The notes under the pieces were generated by a model. That model worked only from the letters and a program-made list of their open reading frames with translations. It was not told the DNA's origin and did not search any database. Shown piece after piece: positions 17,645 to 26,916 of a stretch of DNA of 64,000 nt. A program made the translations under genes and the position numbers. Positions within the stretch are counted from its first letter, which is position 1, and each line of letters begins with the position of its first letter. This DNA comes from an uncultured Clostridium sp. (GTDB lineage: Bacteria > Bacillota > Clostridia > Lachnospirales > Lachnospiraceae), in NCBI GenBank assembly GCA_946553025.1, contig CAMNRM010000005.1, forward strand, positions 62,001 to 126,000. The letters are read 5' to 3'.

Positions 17645-20290
17645 CTAATTCTGACGAATGGTTCTTTTTAATACTTCCATATCAATCGGCTTGGCAACAT
17701 GGGCATTCATCCCTGCATCCAGGGCATCTTTTACATCTTCGGCAAATGCATTCGCTGTCATGGCAATCACCGGAATTTCTCCGGCATCACTCCGCGGCAG
17801 GGCGCGGATCGCCCTGGTCGCCTGATAACCGTTCATGACCGGCATCTGGACATCCATTAATATCGCGTCAAATTCACCCTGTGCCGCCGCACGGAAACGT
17901 TCCACAGCCAATGCACCGTTTTCCACAATTTCACAGCTTGCATGTTCAAGGCTTAACAGTTCCGATAAAATCTCTGCATTGATTTCATTATCCTCGGCAA
18001 CCAGAAAATGCATTCCCTCCAGGCTTTTATCCGGCACCGGTTCGGTTTCCTTATTTTCCTGCTTATACCTGGCCTGCATTTCGAGAATCTTTTGTTTAAA
18101 TGCCGATACAAAAAACGGTTTGGAAAGAATCCCCATATTTTCCTCGTGGAGAATCTCCTCATGGATTTCTTCCCCGTCATAAGCGGTTAAGAACATAATC
18201 GGCACAGGTTCAGGGATGAGTTCGCGGATTTTTTCTGCGGTTTCGCCCCCGTCCATACCCGGCATCTTCCAGTCAAGCAAGATCATCTGGTAAACACATT
18301 CTGCGCCGGAATTCTCTAAAAGGATGCTAACAGCCTCCTCTCCCCCAAAAGCAGTATCTACGACAACCCCGGTTTCCTTCATCAGGGTCTGTATGCCCTC
18401 ACAGACTTCCCGGTCGTCATCCACCACGAAAATCCGATAAATTCCATGGTTTTCCCAGAACTGTTCGTCCTCCCGCCCGTCGGGTATGCGCAGTTCCAGT
18501 TCCACCCGAAAAAGGCTTCCGTGATCTACTTCACTGGTCACTTCGATCGTTCCGCCCATGAGTTCCACGATGTTCTTCGTAATGGCCATCCCCAGCCCTG
18601 TTCCCTGCACTTTGTTCGTCGTGCTGTTCTCTGCCCGGGTAAAGGCATCAAAAATGGTTTTAAGATATTCCTGTGTCATCCCATAGCCGTCATCTTCCAC
18701 CTCAATACGAATGTGCTCAAACTGACTGGAATGCTGCTTTAATCCAATAATACGAAACCAGATATTTCCCCCTTCCGGCGTGTATTTTACCGCATTGGAC
18801 AGAAGGTTAATTAAAATCTGGTTGATCCTTGTTTCATCTCCGATAAGATACTCATGCTTGATATCCTTTACGCTTACATAAAAATTCTGTCCCCTGGCTG
18901 CCGCCATCGGACGGATAATGGCATCGACCGAGGACACCAGATCATTTAAGGTAAACTCGCCAATCGTCAGCACAACCTTCCCGCTCTCAATCTTGGAAAC
19001 GTCCAGGACATCATTAATCAGGCTGAGCAGATGCTGGCCGGAAGACGTAATCTTTCTTGTATACTCCCTGACCTTCACCGGATTTTCGGCATCCTTGGCC
19101 AGCAAAGTCGTAAAGCCAAGAATAGCATTCATCGGGGTGCGGATATCGTGGGACATATTGGAAAGAAAGGTCGTTTTGGAATTGCTGGCAATCTGTGCTG
19201 CCTGCAGGGCTTCGGCAAGCTGCTTATTATGCACCTCCCGCTCCTCTTCCTGCTCTTTGCGGATTTTATTCTGTTCCTTCTGATTAAAATAATACAGGGT
19301 ACAGCAGAGGAAAAATGCCGCAAGAGTAACCAGCACCACCACAAAAATATTCTGATTAACGGTCCTTCCCTCCTGCTGGATCGCCTCAATCGGAACATAG
19401 CCAATCAAATAAATCGCGCCGTTATTCACCGACCACATATAAATCAGCGAATCCTTATTCTGAATCTTATGGTAAAACATCAGATTCTTTCCCTGTTTTA
19501 CCTTTTGTTCAACCTCGTCCTGGATTTCCTTTTCCAAAATATTATTCGCACGATAAAAATCCTGCAGGTTTAAATGGCCTGCATTCCTTTCCCCTCTTCC
19601 CTTGGGCTTTAATAAAAGCCTTTCATTCTCAGAATCCATAATGTAAAGCATCGCATACCCGTCGTAAAACTCGCGGGGCAGTGCTTCCTCGAAGGAATCA
19701 TAAATATATTCGACATAAAGTGTCCCGATCTCTTTTTCCCCTTCAAGCACCGGCGACTTCATCGTATAGGCCCAGGTCCCCATAGCATTAAGATAGGAAA
19801 CCGAAACCGGCAGCCCATTCACCGTCTTCCCCCTGGAAAAATCCAGACCTTCTTCGGTAAATACCTCGCCTGTATTGGAAAAACCCTCGGTTTCCCCCGC
19901 CAAAATCATGGATACCTTGACCAGGGTTTTATTTTTCTTATAAGAGCGGATAAACCCCTCCCGATCTTCAAACATCACTGCTTCCTGGGCAATCAGCTTC
20001 TGAAACTCCGCTTCCTTCTCTAAAATAGCCTCTATCGTGCCCTTAACCAGGCCCAGGCTTTCACTTAAATTATTGATTGCTGAAGCGGACATCTCTGACG
20101 ATATCTTCCGGGCAACGGAAAAAACAACCATTCCCAGGATACAAAAAACCAAAATAATGGATAAAATTAAAGAAAGCCCCTTACTATCCTTATCCTTGTT
20201 CCATTCTCCTCTTTGCCTGCCTGCCACGTTCTGCACCTCAAATCCAATATACTCCACAACCCATGCAAACTTCCCGGACACCCCCGGCAA
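17645..20290 (-). CDS. Hybrid sensor histidine kinase with two receiver domains
   Basis: Signal-sensing kinase of about 881 residues. Two membrane spans (about 38-58 and 311-331) enclose an extracellular Cache-like sensor region. A HisKA domain with phosphate-accepting His381 (SHDIRTPMNAILGF) follows, then a HATPase domain (NLLSNAVKYTPEGG; GTGLGMAI). Two receiver domains have probable phospho-Asp at 673 (LLDWKMPGMDG) and 813 (LMDVQMPVMNG). No Hpt or DNA-binding output is present, so it must act through protein partners. The start is uncertain: the TTG at 20290 lacks a good ribosome site, and an AGAGGAG further in precedes an ATG in the wrong frame. It is the first gene of an operon with a solute-binding lipoprotein. 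Confidence 0.9.
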   Translation of the reverse strand: MPGVSGKFAWVVEYIGFEVQNVAGRQRGEWNKDKDSKGLSLILSIILVFCILGMVVFSVARKISSEMSASAINNLSESLGLVKGTIEAILEKEAEFQKLIAQEAVMFEDREGFIRSYKKNKTLVKVSMILAGETEGFSNTGEVFTEEGLDFSRGKTVNGLPVSVSYLNAMGTWAYTMKSPVLEGEKEIGTLYVEYIYDSFEEALPREFYDGYAMLYIMDSENERLLLKPKGRGERNAGHLNLQDFYRANNILEKEIQDEVEQKVKQGKNLMFYHKIQNKDSLIYMWSVNNGAIYLIGYVPIEAIQQEGRTVNQNIFVVVLVTLAAFFLCCTLYYFNQKEQNKIRKEQEEEREVHNKQLAEALQAAQIASNSKTTFLSNMSHDIRTPMNAILGFTTLLAKDAENPVKVREYTRKITSSGQHLLSLINDVLDVSKIESGKVVLTIGEFTLNDLVSSVDAIIRPMAAARGQNFYVSVKDIKHEYLIGDETRINQILINLLSNAVKYTPEGGNIWFRIIGLKQHSSQFEHIRIEVEDDGYGMTQEYLKTIFDAFTRAENSTTNKVQGTGLGMAITKNIVELMGGTIEVTSEVDHGSLFRVELELRIPDGREDEQFWENHGIYRIFVVDDDREVCEGIQTLMKETGVVVDTAFGGEEAVSILLENSGAECVYQMILLDWKMPGMDGGETAEKIRELIPEPVPIMFLTAYDGEEIHEEILHEENMGILSKPFFVSAFKQKILEMQARYKQENKETEPVPDKSLEGMHFLVAEDNEINAEILSELLSLEHASCEIVENGALAVERFRAAAQGEFDAILMDVQMPVMNGYQATRAIRALPRSDAGEIPVIAMTANAFAEDVKDALDAGMNAHVAKPIDMEVLKRTIRQN

Positions 20291-20313
20291 TCCAAGTTAT
20301 ACACATCCTGGCA

Positions 20314-20350
20314 ATTACGCTATTATTCGCATGGTTTGCAGTAACGTAAT
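20314..20350. repeat. Interspersed palindrome, copy 2
   Basis: ATTACG and CGTAAT arms enclose a core that reads GTTACTGCAAACCATGCGAA on the minus strand, related to the other GTTACTG copies. It lies in the leader of the histidine kinase transcript. Confidence 0.4.
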
Positions 20351-20357
20351 TTCCTCT

Positions 20358-20387
20358 ATTGTAGCAGAAAGGGAGTGCACATGTCAA
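20358..20387 (-). promoter_or_regulatory. Promoter of the kinase-lipoprotein operon
   Basis: On the minus strand, a consensus -35 TTGACA (20382-20387), an 18-base spacer and -10 TACAAT (20358-20363). Between 20388 and 20706 the sequence is AT-rich with no convincing gene. Confidence 0.65.
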
Positions 20388-20706
20388 TTTTTTCTGTTTC
20401 CAGAAGTCGGAAAAAATAAAGCTTTTTGTTACTTTTTTGCTTTTTCTGCAGTTTCTGTGCAGCCGGCTTCTTTAAATCATCTTTTAATCATTTAAACAGG
20501 TTTCTTAACACCTTCAGAAGCTTCTACTAAAAATTTATGCATGTAAAAGCCTGGTGGGAACCTTAGAATAATAAAAAAACCAAAATTTTACATTTACAGG
20601 AGTTGTCAAAGTACCAAATCAACCAAAGCAAATCAACCCGGCTTTCATGCCCTGGCTCTACGCTGGCTCAAAAAAAATAATATCATAATCATGTCACGGC
20701 GCAAAG

Positions 20707-20750
20707 AAAAAGCCCGGAAAGCCGCATAAACACTGGCTTTTCGGACTTTA
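20707..20750 (-). terminator. Terminator of the purE-M-N-D operon
   Basis: On the minus strand, AAGTCCGAAAAGCC pairs with GGCTTTCCGGGCTT and is followed by TTTC, about 80 bases past the purD stop. Confidence 0.75.
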
Positions 20751-20827
20751 GAGCGTTAGTCAAATTCGGCGTGTTCTCTGTTGGTATTAACCACTTTTGT
20801 TTAAGTATTGTGCAAACCCACGCTCAC

Positions 20828-22105
20828 CTACGCTTCATCAATCGCCTTCCCGATATCATGGCGCATGTATTTATTTTCAAAGGAAACCCACTCCGTTGCC
20901 CGGTAGGCGTTTTCCCTTGCCTTTTTTAAGTCCTCTCCTGTCGCGGTAACGCCTAAAACCCTGCCTCCGTTGGTTAAAAAGGTTTTTCCGTCCTCTGCAA
21001 ATTTCGTCCCTGCATGGAACACAAAATAACCGTCCTCTTTTGCAAAAGCTTCAAGCCCCGAAATCGGATAGCCCTTCTTATACTCCACCGGATAGCCCGC
21101 GGAGGCGAGCACCACGCAGACCGCGGCATTGTTCTCAAATTCCAGTTCCACTTCATCAAGCCTTCCGTCCACGCAGGCTTCAAAGACCTCCACGATATCA
21201 TTCTTCATCCGTGGAAGCACCACCTGGGTTTCCGGGTCGCCGAAGCGGGCGTTATATTCCAGAACTCTTGGCCCCTTTTCGGTCAGCATCAGCCCAAAGA
21301 AGATAATTCCCTTAAACTCCCGGCCCTCCGCTGCCATGGCGTCCACGGTTTTCTGATAGATGTGCTCTTTGCAGAAAGCATCCACTTCCTCTGTATAAAA
21401 CGGGCTTGGCGAAAATGTTCCCATCCCGCCGGTATTTAAGCCTGTATCCCCGTCGCCCGCACGCTTATGATCCTGCGCCGAAGTCATGATCCGAATGGTT
21501 TTCCCGTCCACAAACGAAAGCACGGACACCTCACGCCCGGTCATAAACTCCTCAATCACGATGCAGTCCCCGGCAGAACCAAATTTCTTATCCTGCATCA
21601 GTTCCTTGATTCCCGCCTTCGCCTCGTCGAGGTTATTGCAAATCAGGACGCCTTTTCCCAGCGCCAGACCGTCCGCCTTTAACACCACCGGCATTTCGGC
21701 CTTTTCAACATAAGACAGCGCGTCCTCCGCCCGGTTAAACGTTTCATAAGCTGCCGTGGGAATCCCGTATTTTTTCATCAGATCCTTGGAAAATGCCTTC
21801 GAGCCTTCCAGAATCGCCGCATTCTTCCTCGGCCCAAACACCTTAAGTCCTTCGCGCTCAAACACATCCACCACGCCGCCGACTAAAGGATCATCCATGC
21901 CGATCACGGTCAAATCGATTTCCTTTTCCTTCGCAAATGCCGCCAGCTTCTCAAACTCCATCGCGCCAATCGGAACACACTCGGCAAACTCGCTGATTCC
22001 CGCATTGCCCGGCGCACAGTAAATCTTATCCACCTTCGCACTCTGCGCCACCTTCCAGGCAATCGCATGTTCCCTTCCGCCGCTGCCCACAATTAAAACC
22101 TTCAT
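20828..22105 (-). CDS. purD: Phosphoribosylamine-glycine ligase (GAR synthetase)
   Basis: PurD joins glycine to phosphoribosylamine with ATP, step two of de novo purine synthesis. The 425-residue protein begins MKVLIVGSGGREHAIAWKV, the family signature. It has the ATP-grasp elements VLKADGLALGKGV near residue 140 and EYNARFGDPETQVVLPRM near 280. The ATG at 22103-22105 has GGAGG 5 bases upstream; the upstream in-frame ATG is not supported by a ribosome site. Last gene of the pur cluster. Confidence 0.96.
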   Translation of the reverse strand: MKVLIVGSGGREHAIAWKVAQSAKVDKIYCAPGNAGISEFAECVPIGAMEFEKLAAFAKEKEIDLTVIGMDDPLVGGVVDVFEREGLKVFGPRKNAAILEGSKAFSKDLMKKYGIPTAAYETFNRAEDALSYVEKAEMPVVLKADGLALGKGVLICNNLDEAKAGIKELMQDKKFGSAGDCIVIEEFMTGREVSVLSFVDGKTIRIMTSAQDHKRAGDGDTGLNTGGMGTFSPSPFYTEEVDAFCKEHIYQKTVDAMAAEGREFKGIIFFGLMLTEKGPRVLEYNARFGDPETQVVLPRMKNDIVEVFEACVDGRLDEVELEFENNAAVCVVLASAGYPVEYKKGYPISGLEAFAKEDGYFVFHAGTKFAEDGKTFLTNGGRVLGVTATGEDLKKARENAYRATEWVSFENKYMRHDIGKAIDEA

Positions 22106-22133
22106 CGCTTCCTCCGTTCTGTACATCGTTTAC

Positions 22134-22155
22134 GTTACTGTTCGCACGTTCACAG
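22134..22155. repeat. Interspersed palindrome, copy 3
   Basis: GTTACTGTTCGCACGTTCACAG lies in the purN-purD gap. It keeps the left half and core of the family but has lost the right AGTAAC arm. Confidence 0.45.
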
Positions 22156-22210
22156 CCCATCCTGCCCTTTGGGTACAACAGGTATGCAAAACACACGTAA
22201 AATTCTATCA

Positions 22211-22810
22211 CTATCCTTCAATCTCCCCATTTGCAATCCTATCAATCGCCTGTGGAAGAATCACCCACTCCGCCTGTTCCATCACCCGCTGCTGCAATAC
22301 CTTCGGCGTATCCCCCGGCAGAACTTCCACTGCCTTTTGCAGGATAATCGGCCCGGAATCCATCCCTTCATCCACAAAATGCACCGTCGCCCCGGTAATC
22401 TTCACGCCCCGCGCCAATGCCGCCTCGTGCACCTTCAGCCCGTAATAGCCCACACCGCAGAATGACGGGATCAGTGAAGGGTGAATATTAATGATCCGGT
22501 TTTTATACCGGGCAATCATCGCCGGCGGAATCGTCACCAGATAGCCTGCCAGCACAATTAAATCTAACGAATACTCTTCCAGCTTATCCAAAAGCGCCCG
22601 GTAAAACTGCTCTCGATCCGCAAAGTTCTTCGGCGAAATGCACAGGCCGTCCACGCCGTGCCTCTTCGCCCGCTCCAGGGCATAGGCCCCCTCATTATTG
22701 CTGATCACGACCTCAACCCTGGCATTTCTAATCTTTCCGCTGTCCATGGCATCGAAAATCGCCTGCAGATTCGTCCCGCCGCCGGAAACCAGCACACCGA
22801 TTCTTAACAT
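22211..22810 (-). CDS. purN: Phosphoribosylglycinamide formyltransferase
   Basis: PurN transfers a formyl group from 10-formyltetrahydrofolate to GAR. The 199-residue protein shows the nucleotide-binding start [16 protein letters not shown], the catalytic [10 protein letters not shown] segment near residues 108-117 with its Asn-x-His pair, and the [19 protein letters not shown] folate-site motif near 136-154 with the catalytic Asp. The start overlaps the purM stop by 7 bases, so translation is coupled. Confidence 0.96.
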   Translation of the reverse strand: MLRIGVLVSGGGTNLQAIFDAMDSGKIRNARVEVVISNNEGAYALERAKRHGVDGLCISPKNFADREQFYRALLDKLEEYSLDLIVLAGYLVTIPPAMIARYKNRIINIHPSLIPSFCGVGYYGLKVHEAALARGVKITGATVHFVDEGMDSGPIILQKAVEVLPGDTPKVLQQRVMEQAEWVILPQAIDRIANGEIEG

Positions 22811-23835
22811 AACACGACACCCTTCTCTCCCTCTTTTATGGAGCCAATCACATACGCCTTTTCCCCGGCTGCCTCGATAGCCGCCTTCGCCGCTTTTTCA
22901 TCTTCCGGCGCAACCGCTACAATCATGCCGATACCCATGTTATAGGTATTATACATCATCTTCTCTTCGATATTTCCCTTCTTCGCAAGCAGGCCAAAAA
23001 TCGGCGGAACCGGGTAGCTGTCCTTTTCAATCACCGCCTGCACGCCGTCCTTTAACATCCGCGGCACATTTTCATAAAAACCGCCGCCCGTAATATGGCT
23101 GCACGCCTTCACCTTCACGCCTGCCGCCTTCACTTCCTTCAGCGCCTTAACATAAATCTTCGTCGGCGCAAGAAGGGCCTCACCCAGGGTCATCCCCAGT
23201 TCATCGTAATACGTTTCCAGACCTTCCTTCGTCATCTCCTGCGCAAATACTTTGCGAACCAGGGAAAATCCATTCGAGTGAACCCCGGAAGAAGCCATGC
23301 CGATCAACACGTCGCCAGCCGCCAGATCCGCGCCGGTAATCATCGCCTTCTCGTCAGCAATGCCCACCGCAAAACCGGCAAGATCATACTCATCCTCAGG
23401 GTAAAATCCCGGCATCTCCGCCGTTTCCCCGCCAATCAGCGCCGCACCGGCCTGCCTGCACCCCTCAGCCACACCGCTGACAATCGTCGCAATCTTCTTG
23501 GGAAAATTCTTTCCGCAGGCAATATAATCCAGGAAAAACAACGGCTCGCCGCCCGCACAGGCCACATCGTTTACGCACATCGCCACGCAGTCAATCCCCA
23601 CGGTATCATGTTTATCCATTAAAAACGCCAGCTTTAACTTCGTCCCCACGCCGTCCGTCCCGGAAAGCAGGGTCGGCTTTTCCATTCCCATAAACGGAGC
23701 CAGAGAAAATCCCCCGGAAAACCCGCCGATTCCCCCTAAAACCTCCGGGCGCATCGTCTTTTTAATATGCTCCTTCATCAATTCCACCGACTTATATCCG
23801 GCCTCAATATCCACTCCTGCCTGTCTGTAATCCAT
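22804..23835 (-). CDS. purM: Phosphoribosylformylglycinamidine cyclo-ligase (AIR synthetase)
   Basis: PurM closes the imidazole ring of FGAM using ATP. The 343-residue protein begins [20 protein letters not shown] and has the [14 protein letters not shown] substrate loop near residue 57, [23 protein letters not shown] near 83 and [12 protein letters not shown] near 135, all family landmarks. The ATG at 23833-23835 is chosen for its GGAGG 5 bases upstream over two earlier in-frame ATGs. It lies between purE and purN. Confidence 0.96.
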   Translation of the reverse strand: MDYRQAGVDIEAGYKSVELMKEHIKKTMRPEVLGGIGGFSGGFSLAPFMGMEKPTLLSGTDGVGTKLKLAFLMDKHDTVGIDCVAMCVNDVACAGGEPLFFLDYIACGKNFPKKIATIVSGVAEGCRQAGAALIGGETAEMPGFYPEDEYDLAGFAVGIADEKAMITGADLAAGDVLIGMASSGVHSNGFSLVRKVFAQEMTKEGLETYYDELGMTLGEALLAPTKIYVKALKEVKAAGVKVKACSHITGGGFYENVPRMLKDGVQAVIEKDSYPVPPIFGLLAKKGNIEEKMMYNTYNMGIGMIVAVAPEDEKAAKAAIEAAGEKAYVIGSIKEGEKGVVLC

Positions 23836-23928
23836 CATTTCCTCCATTCTGTGCACGTTTCACCGCTTCATCCTTTACCTTTGGTTTATGCTGCCTGCAT
23901 CTGCGTTCCTGCCTCTTCACACAGCAGC

Positions 23929-24447
23929 TTACTTTTTCATCCCTTTTAAATACTCCTGATACCCAACCTCTTCCAGCTTTTCGGCCTTCTTCACCACATC
24001 ATTTTTCAGCTTTTCCGAATAATCCTTAAGACGGGCACGCAGTTCCTTATCCGAAACCGCCAGGATCTTTGCTGCCAGAATTCCTGCATTGGCCCCGCCG
24101 TTAATCGCCACGGTCGCCACAGGAATCCCCGAGGGCATCTGCACAATCGAATACAGGGAATCCACGCCGCCCAGATCGGAAGTTTTCATCGGAATCCCAA
24201 TCACCGGAAGCGGGAAAATCGCGGCACACATCCCCGGAAGATGCGCTGCCTTCCCTGCACCTGCAATAATTACCTCTATCCCCTTCTCTTCTGCAGCCTT
24301 CGCCCATGCAAAGAAAATATCCGGTTCACGGTGTGCGGAAATAATCGTCATCTCATAATCCACACCTAACTCGTCCAAAATCTCCGCAGCCTTCGCCATC
24401 ACCGGCATATCCGAATCGCTGCCCATCACAATACCAACCTTTGCCAT
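23929..24447 (-). CDS. purE: N5-carboxyaminoimidazole ribonucleotide mutase
   Basis: PurE converts N5-CAIR to CAIR in purine synthesis. The 172-residue protein starts MAKVGIVMGSDSDMPVM, with SDSD in the substrate site, then SAHREPD near residue 41 containing the catalytic His, and GAGKAAHLPGM near 70. The ATG at 24445-24447 has AAAGGAG 5 bases upstream. It is the first gene of the pur cluster, behind a leader of about 215 bases. No PurK gene lies next to it in this window. Confidence 0.95.
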   Translation of the reverse strand: MAKVGIVMGSDSDMPVMAKAAEILDELGVDYEMTIISAHREPDIFFAWAKAAEEKGIEVIIAGAGKAAHLPGMCAAIFPLPVIGIPMKTSDLGGVDSLYSIVQMPSGIPVATVAINGGANAGILAAKILAVSDKELRARLKDYSEKLKNDVVKKAEKLEEVGYQEYLKGMKK

Positions 24448-24484
24448 AATTGCTCCTTTCTTAGCTCTCATTATTGCTTTCATC

Positions 24485-24512
24485 GTTACTATTCACATGC
24501 ACTCATAGTAAC
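24485..24512. repeat. Interspersed palindrome, copy 4
   Basis: GTTACTAT and ATAGTAAC arms flank a 12-base loop containing TCACATGCACTC. This is the most regular copy of the family and lies in the purE leader. Confidence 0.6.
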
Positions 24513-24667
24513 AGGCAAAATCCATGAAAATCGATTACGAAACGGGCTTTTTGCTCCATTCATTCCCACAGCCCAGTAACAATAAAAAAATCTTATTACC
24601 TTTTTCAATATTTCTTATAAGTATTACTAATAAAATACAATAACTATTTTTATTTTACTTATCAATA

Positions 24668-24696
24668 AGCATACTGTTTTTTCGTCTGCCTGTCAA
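24668..24696 (-). promoter_or_regulatory. purE operon promoter
   Basis: On the minus strand, consensus -35 TTGACA (24691-24696), a 17-base spacer and -10 TATGCT (24668-24673). The leader of about 215 bases includes a GGGCT/AGCCC stem and the palindrome at 24485-24512. No known purine-sensing riboswitch was recognised. Confidence 0.75.
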
Positions 24697-24757
24697 TCCT
24701 TTCTTTATTTTAACGATTCTCTCTCCAAATTTTGCTTTTCAAGTTTTTTAAAATAGA

Positions 24758-24803
24758 AAAACTCAGAGAGTCCTCCTGCATCCGTTAATTCTCTCTGAGT
24801 TTT
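24758..24803 (-). terminator. Intrinsic terminator overlapping a small ORF
   Basis: A perfect 13-base-pair stem (AAAACTCAGAGAG with CTCTCTGAGTTTT) encloses a 20-base loop. On the minus strand it continues TTTCTATTTT. It separates the flavodoxin side from the purE promoter, and the 34-codon ORF at 24763-24867 ends inside its second arm. Confidence 0.75.
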
Positions 24804-24867
24804 GAAGATTCCTGTACATGGAAAGCGAGGATAGAGCATACTGACTCATTAATGGAAAGTAACTCAT
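24763..24867 (-). CDS. 34-codon ORF ending inside a terminator stem
   Basis: An ATG at 24865-24867, preceded by GGGAGG about 8 bases upstream, opens a 34-residue frame beginning MSYFPLMSQYALSSLSMYRN. Its TGA lies within the 3' arm of the terminator hairpin, so translating ribosomes would occupy the stem. It could be a leader peptide, a small protein gene with a close terminator, or chance. The family is not recognised. A possible promoter (TTGTGC, 17 bases, TATGGT) lies just upstream inside the hairpin at 24900-24954. Confidence 0.45.
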   Translation of the reverse strand: MSYFPLMSQYALSSLSMYRNLQNSERINGCRRTL

Positions 24868-24899
24868 AAAAAATACCTCCCACGATCTTACCTGATTAT

Positions 24900-24954
24900 T
24901 GTTCACATGCATTCACCATACATTCAGCACAGCAAATGCACAAATCTATGTGAA
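24900..24954. repeat. Long imperfect hairpin upstream of the 34-codon ORF
   Basis: GTTCACAT at 24900 and ATGTGAAC at 24947 form the ends of a 55-base inverted structure, with inner pairing of TGCATT with AAATGCA. The left arm resembles the core of the interspersed palindrome family. Confidence 0.4.
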
Positions 24955-24977
24955 CAGCAGCCCTACCTGTTCCAAGT

Positions 24978-25418
24978 TTAACACAAGTTTGCAAAAAAAT
25001 TCACCGCAGCATTAATTTCATCCTGGGTAGGATGGCCTTTAGCTACCCCTCCAATGAACTTAAACGGGCCAAAGGTATCAAAACCCTGACATCCATAAAC
25101 CCCTGCCACAGTACAGTTCCTTGCCTTTGCACTGGCAGAAACAGAAGCAGCATATTTTCCATTATCCCTTCCGCAGGTATACAGAAAGAAAACCCTCTTT
25201 CCCTTTGGCAGTTTCTTAGCAACAAAGCCTTCTGTTTTTTGATAAAACTTCCCAAATGCCACACCAGATGCTATCCCAATCAAGTCATAGGAAGACAAAT
25301 CCATCTTTTCTGCTTCATCAATATCTGCTGCTTTTATCCCATATTTTTTTACAATCGCATCCACCAGTTTTTTCGTATTTTCATGATGGGTAGATTCGTA
25401 AATGATAATTGTTTTCAT
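24978..25418 (-). CDS. Flavodoxin family protein
   Basis: A 146-residue protein beginning MKTIIIYESTHHENTKKLVDAI. The N-terminal loop (residues 7-14, YESTHHEN) is the FMN phosphate-binding site of flavodoxins, although it departs from the classic T/S-x-T-G-x-T form. LIGIASGVAFGKFYQKTEGF and FFLYTCGRDNG supply the other FMN-contacting loops. It probably carries electrons or acts as a small quinone or flavin reductase; the partner is unknown. The second ATG (25416-25418) is preferred because GGAGA lies 6 bases upstream of it. Confidence 0.85.
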   Translation of the reverse strand: MKTIIIYESTHHENTKKLVDAIVKKYGIKAADIDEAEKMDLSSYDLIGIASGVAFGKFYQKTEGFVAKKLPKGKRVFFLYTCGRDNGKYAASVSASAKARNCTVAGVYGCQGFDTFGPFKFIGGVAKGHPTQDEINAAVNFFANLC

Positions 25419-25446
25419 CTTCATTCTCCGATTCTATAAGACTATG

Positions 25447-25518
25447 TTATTATACCCATCCAGACACTTGTGAACTCAAATCCTTTCAGGATGAGTTTAC
25501 TTCGTCCGAAACGGTGTA
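25447..25518 (+). repeat. 72-bp repeat element, copy A
   Basis: The segment starting TTATTATACCCATCC is 85% identical over its first 47 bases, and about 76% over 72 bases, to the minus strand at 31571-31642, with no length difference. It overlaps the last codons of the GNAT gene. The two copies are inverted around the CRISPR array and cas1-cas2. Confidence 0.65.
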
Positions 25519-26043
25519 TTTTTCTATTTTGTAGGTACTCACATAAGAAATATCTTCCTCTTTTAAAAATCCTTTTTCCTTTCCAAAATCAATAATCCAT
25601 TGTTTCATTGTTGGTTCTTCTGAAATAAGTTCACCACCTAATTTTTTAACTATATGTTGGCTAACAGAATTAACTGTATCCGTTTTCCAGATAAAATAAT
25701 CTATCTTAAAATGCTGACTGGCATAACTTATCAATAATTTAATGGCTTCTTGGGCATACCCCCTTCCCATGTAGCCATCTCTTATATCAATTCCTATTTC
25801 AGGTGTACTTGTTTTTATACTCCCAAGTTGACAGAACCCACATATTGTTCCTGTCTTTTTTTCAATAATAGCACACCCCAAAACATTGAAACTATTCACC
25901 CTTTCCCAAATTCCCTGGATAAATTTTTCAGTAAATATCTCTTTATAAGCAAAATGAGAATAATTAATTTCTCTGTATAAAGGATAATCATCTTCTATCA
26001 ATTTTCTAATAAACACATATCTGCCTTCACCATATATTTCCAT
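25486..26043 (-). CDS. GNAT family N-acetyltransferase (RimJ/RimL type)
   Basis: A 185-residue acetyltransferase. The acetyl-CoA-binding motif A is DGYMGRGYAQEAIKLLISYA at about residues 89-108, with the R/Q-x-x-G-x-G/A pattern. The preceding strand PEIGIDI and the later NSVSQHIVKKLGGEL segment fit the RimJ/RimL (Acetyltransf_3) subgroup, which acetylates protein N-termini or small amines. The substrate is unknown. AT-rich like the CRISPR island. The C-terminus overlaps a 72-bp repeat element. Confidence 0.85.
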   Translation of the reverse strand: MEIYGEGRYVFIRKLIEDDYPLYREINYSHFAYKEIFTEKFIQGIWERVNSFNVLGCAIIEKKTGTICGFCQLGSIKTSTPEIGIDIRDGYMGRGYAQEAIKLLISYASQHFKIDYFIWKTDTVNSVSQHIVKKLGGELISEEPTMKQWIIDFGKEKGFLKEEDISYVSTYKIEKYTVSDEVNSS

Positions 26044-26151
26044 AAAACAATACTCTTTTCATCATACAATTACATTCCTACAGTGATTCTAGTATACACA
26101 ACCATTTATATTTACGCAGTACGAACAGAAAATATCTTTTGGTATTTCCAA

Positions 26152-26808
26152 TTAGAGAATATATTTCTTCATCAGCGCAAATTTGCTTTCTTCAAATTTC
26201 AAATGTTTATAAATTTGGTATGCTTCTATTGTTCTATCTGTATGAAGCTTTAATAAATGTACACCATTAGACAATGCACTTTTTGAAACTTCTGAAATTA
26301 ATTTTTTACCTATACCACAGCCTCGCATATTTTCTGATACAGCAACAGCGTCTATATACACTGCATCCATACTCAAATCAGGAATTAAATAACCTAATAA
26401 AACACCTATAACTTCATCATTACAATAAGCAACAAAAGAATATCCGCTTTCAATAAATTTATCAAATTTATTATCATCATAGGAAGTCAAGTGCATATTA
26501 AATGAATAATTTAATAATTCACACACTACAGTCAGATCTGATTTCACAAGTTTACGTATTAAACATTCATTAGTTTTATTTTGTGATTCCCGATTGATAA
26601 GAGCAGTAAAATGTTCAATAATTTCTTTTGAAGATGTAAGTTGTTCCAATTTTTCTTTACAAATAACTTTCCAGTCACGAATTCCTGTTCCAAAGGAATC
26701 CTCAAAATCAAGAAATATTTTTTTTCGTTCTATTGCACTATTGCATTTTACAAATGAATTTACAAATAAAAGCATAGCAGCATTCGCCTGTCTTTTCGTT
26801 AAAGACAT
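26152..26808 (-). CDS. GNAT family N-acetyltransferase with N-terminal extension
   Basis: A 218-residue protein. The first 80 residues are a helical region of unknown role. Residues 85-218 form a GNAT domain with motif A in VSENMRGCGIGKKLISEVSK near 158-177 and a substrate-side FVAYCNDEVIGVLLGYL strand. The start has AAGGAGA 7 bases upstream and a consensus promoter at 26917-26945. It lies at the leader-distal end of the CRISPR array. GNAT proteins include tRNA-acetylating toxins, but nothing here shows toxicity. Confidence 0.85.
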   Translation of the reverse strand: MSLTKRQANAAMLLFVNSFVKCNSAIERKKIFLDFEDSFGTGIRDWKVICKEKLEQLTSSKEIIEHFTALINRESQNKTNECLIRKLVKSDLTVVCELLNYSFNMHLTSYDDNKFDKFIESGYSFVAYCNDEVIGVLLGYLIPDLSMDAVYIDAVAVSENMRGCGIGKKLISEVSKSALSNGVHLLKLHTDRTIEAYQIYKHLKFEESKFALMKKYIL

Positions 26809-26916
26809 ATCATATTCTCCTTATTGAATTAATTTTCTTTTTACTCAATTATCATTAAAATTAAATTCTAATGTTTATTATTAATTATTCATAATCTATT
26901 ACTTTTTCCGCCTTTA

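Noticed and set aside
24448-24667. Purine-related riboswitch upstream of purE
   Set aside because: A GGGCT/AGCCC stem and a palindrome are present, but no conserved purine, PRPP or ZTP riboswitch core was recognised.
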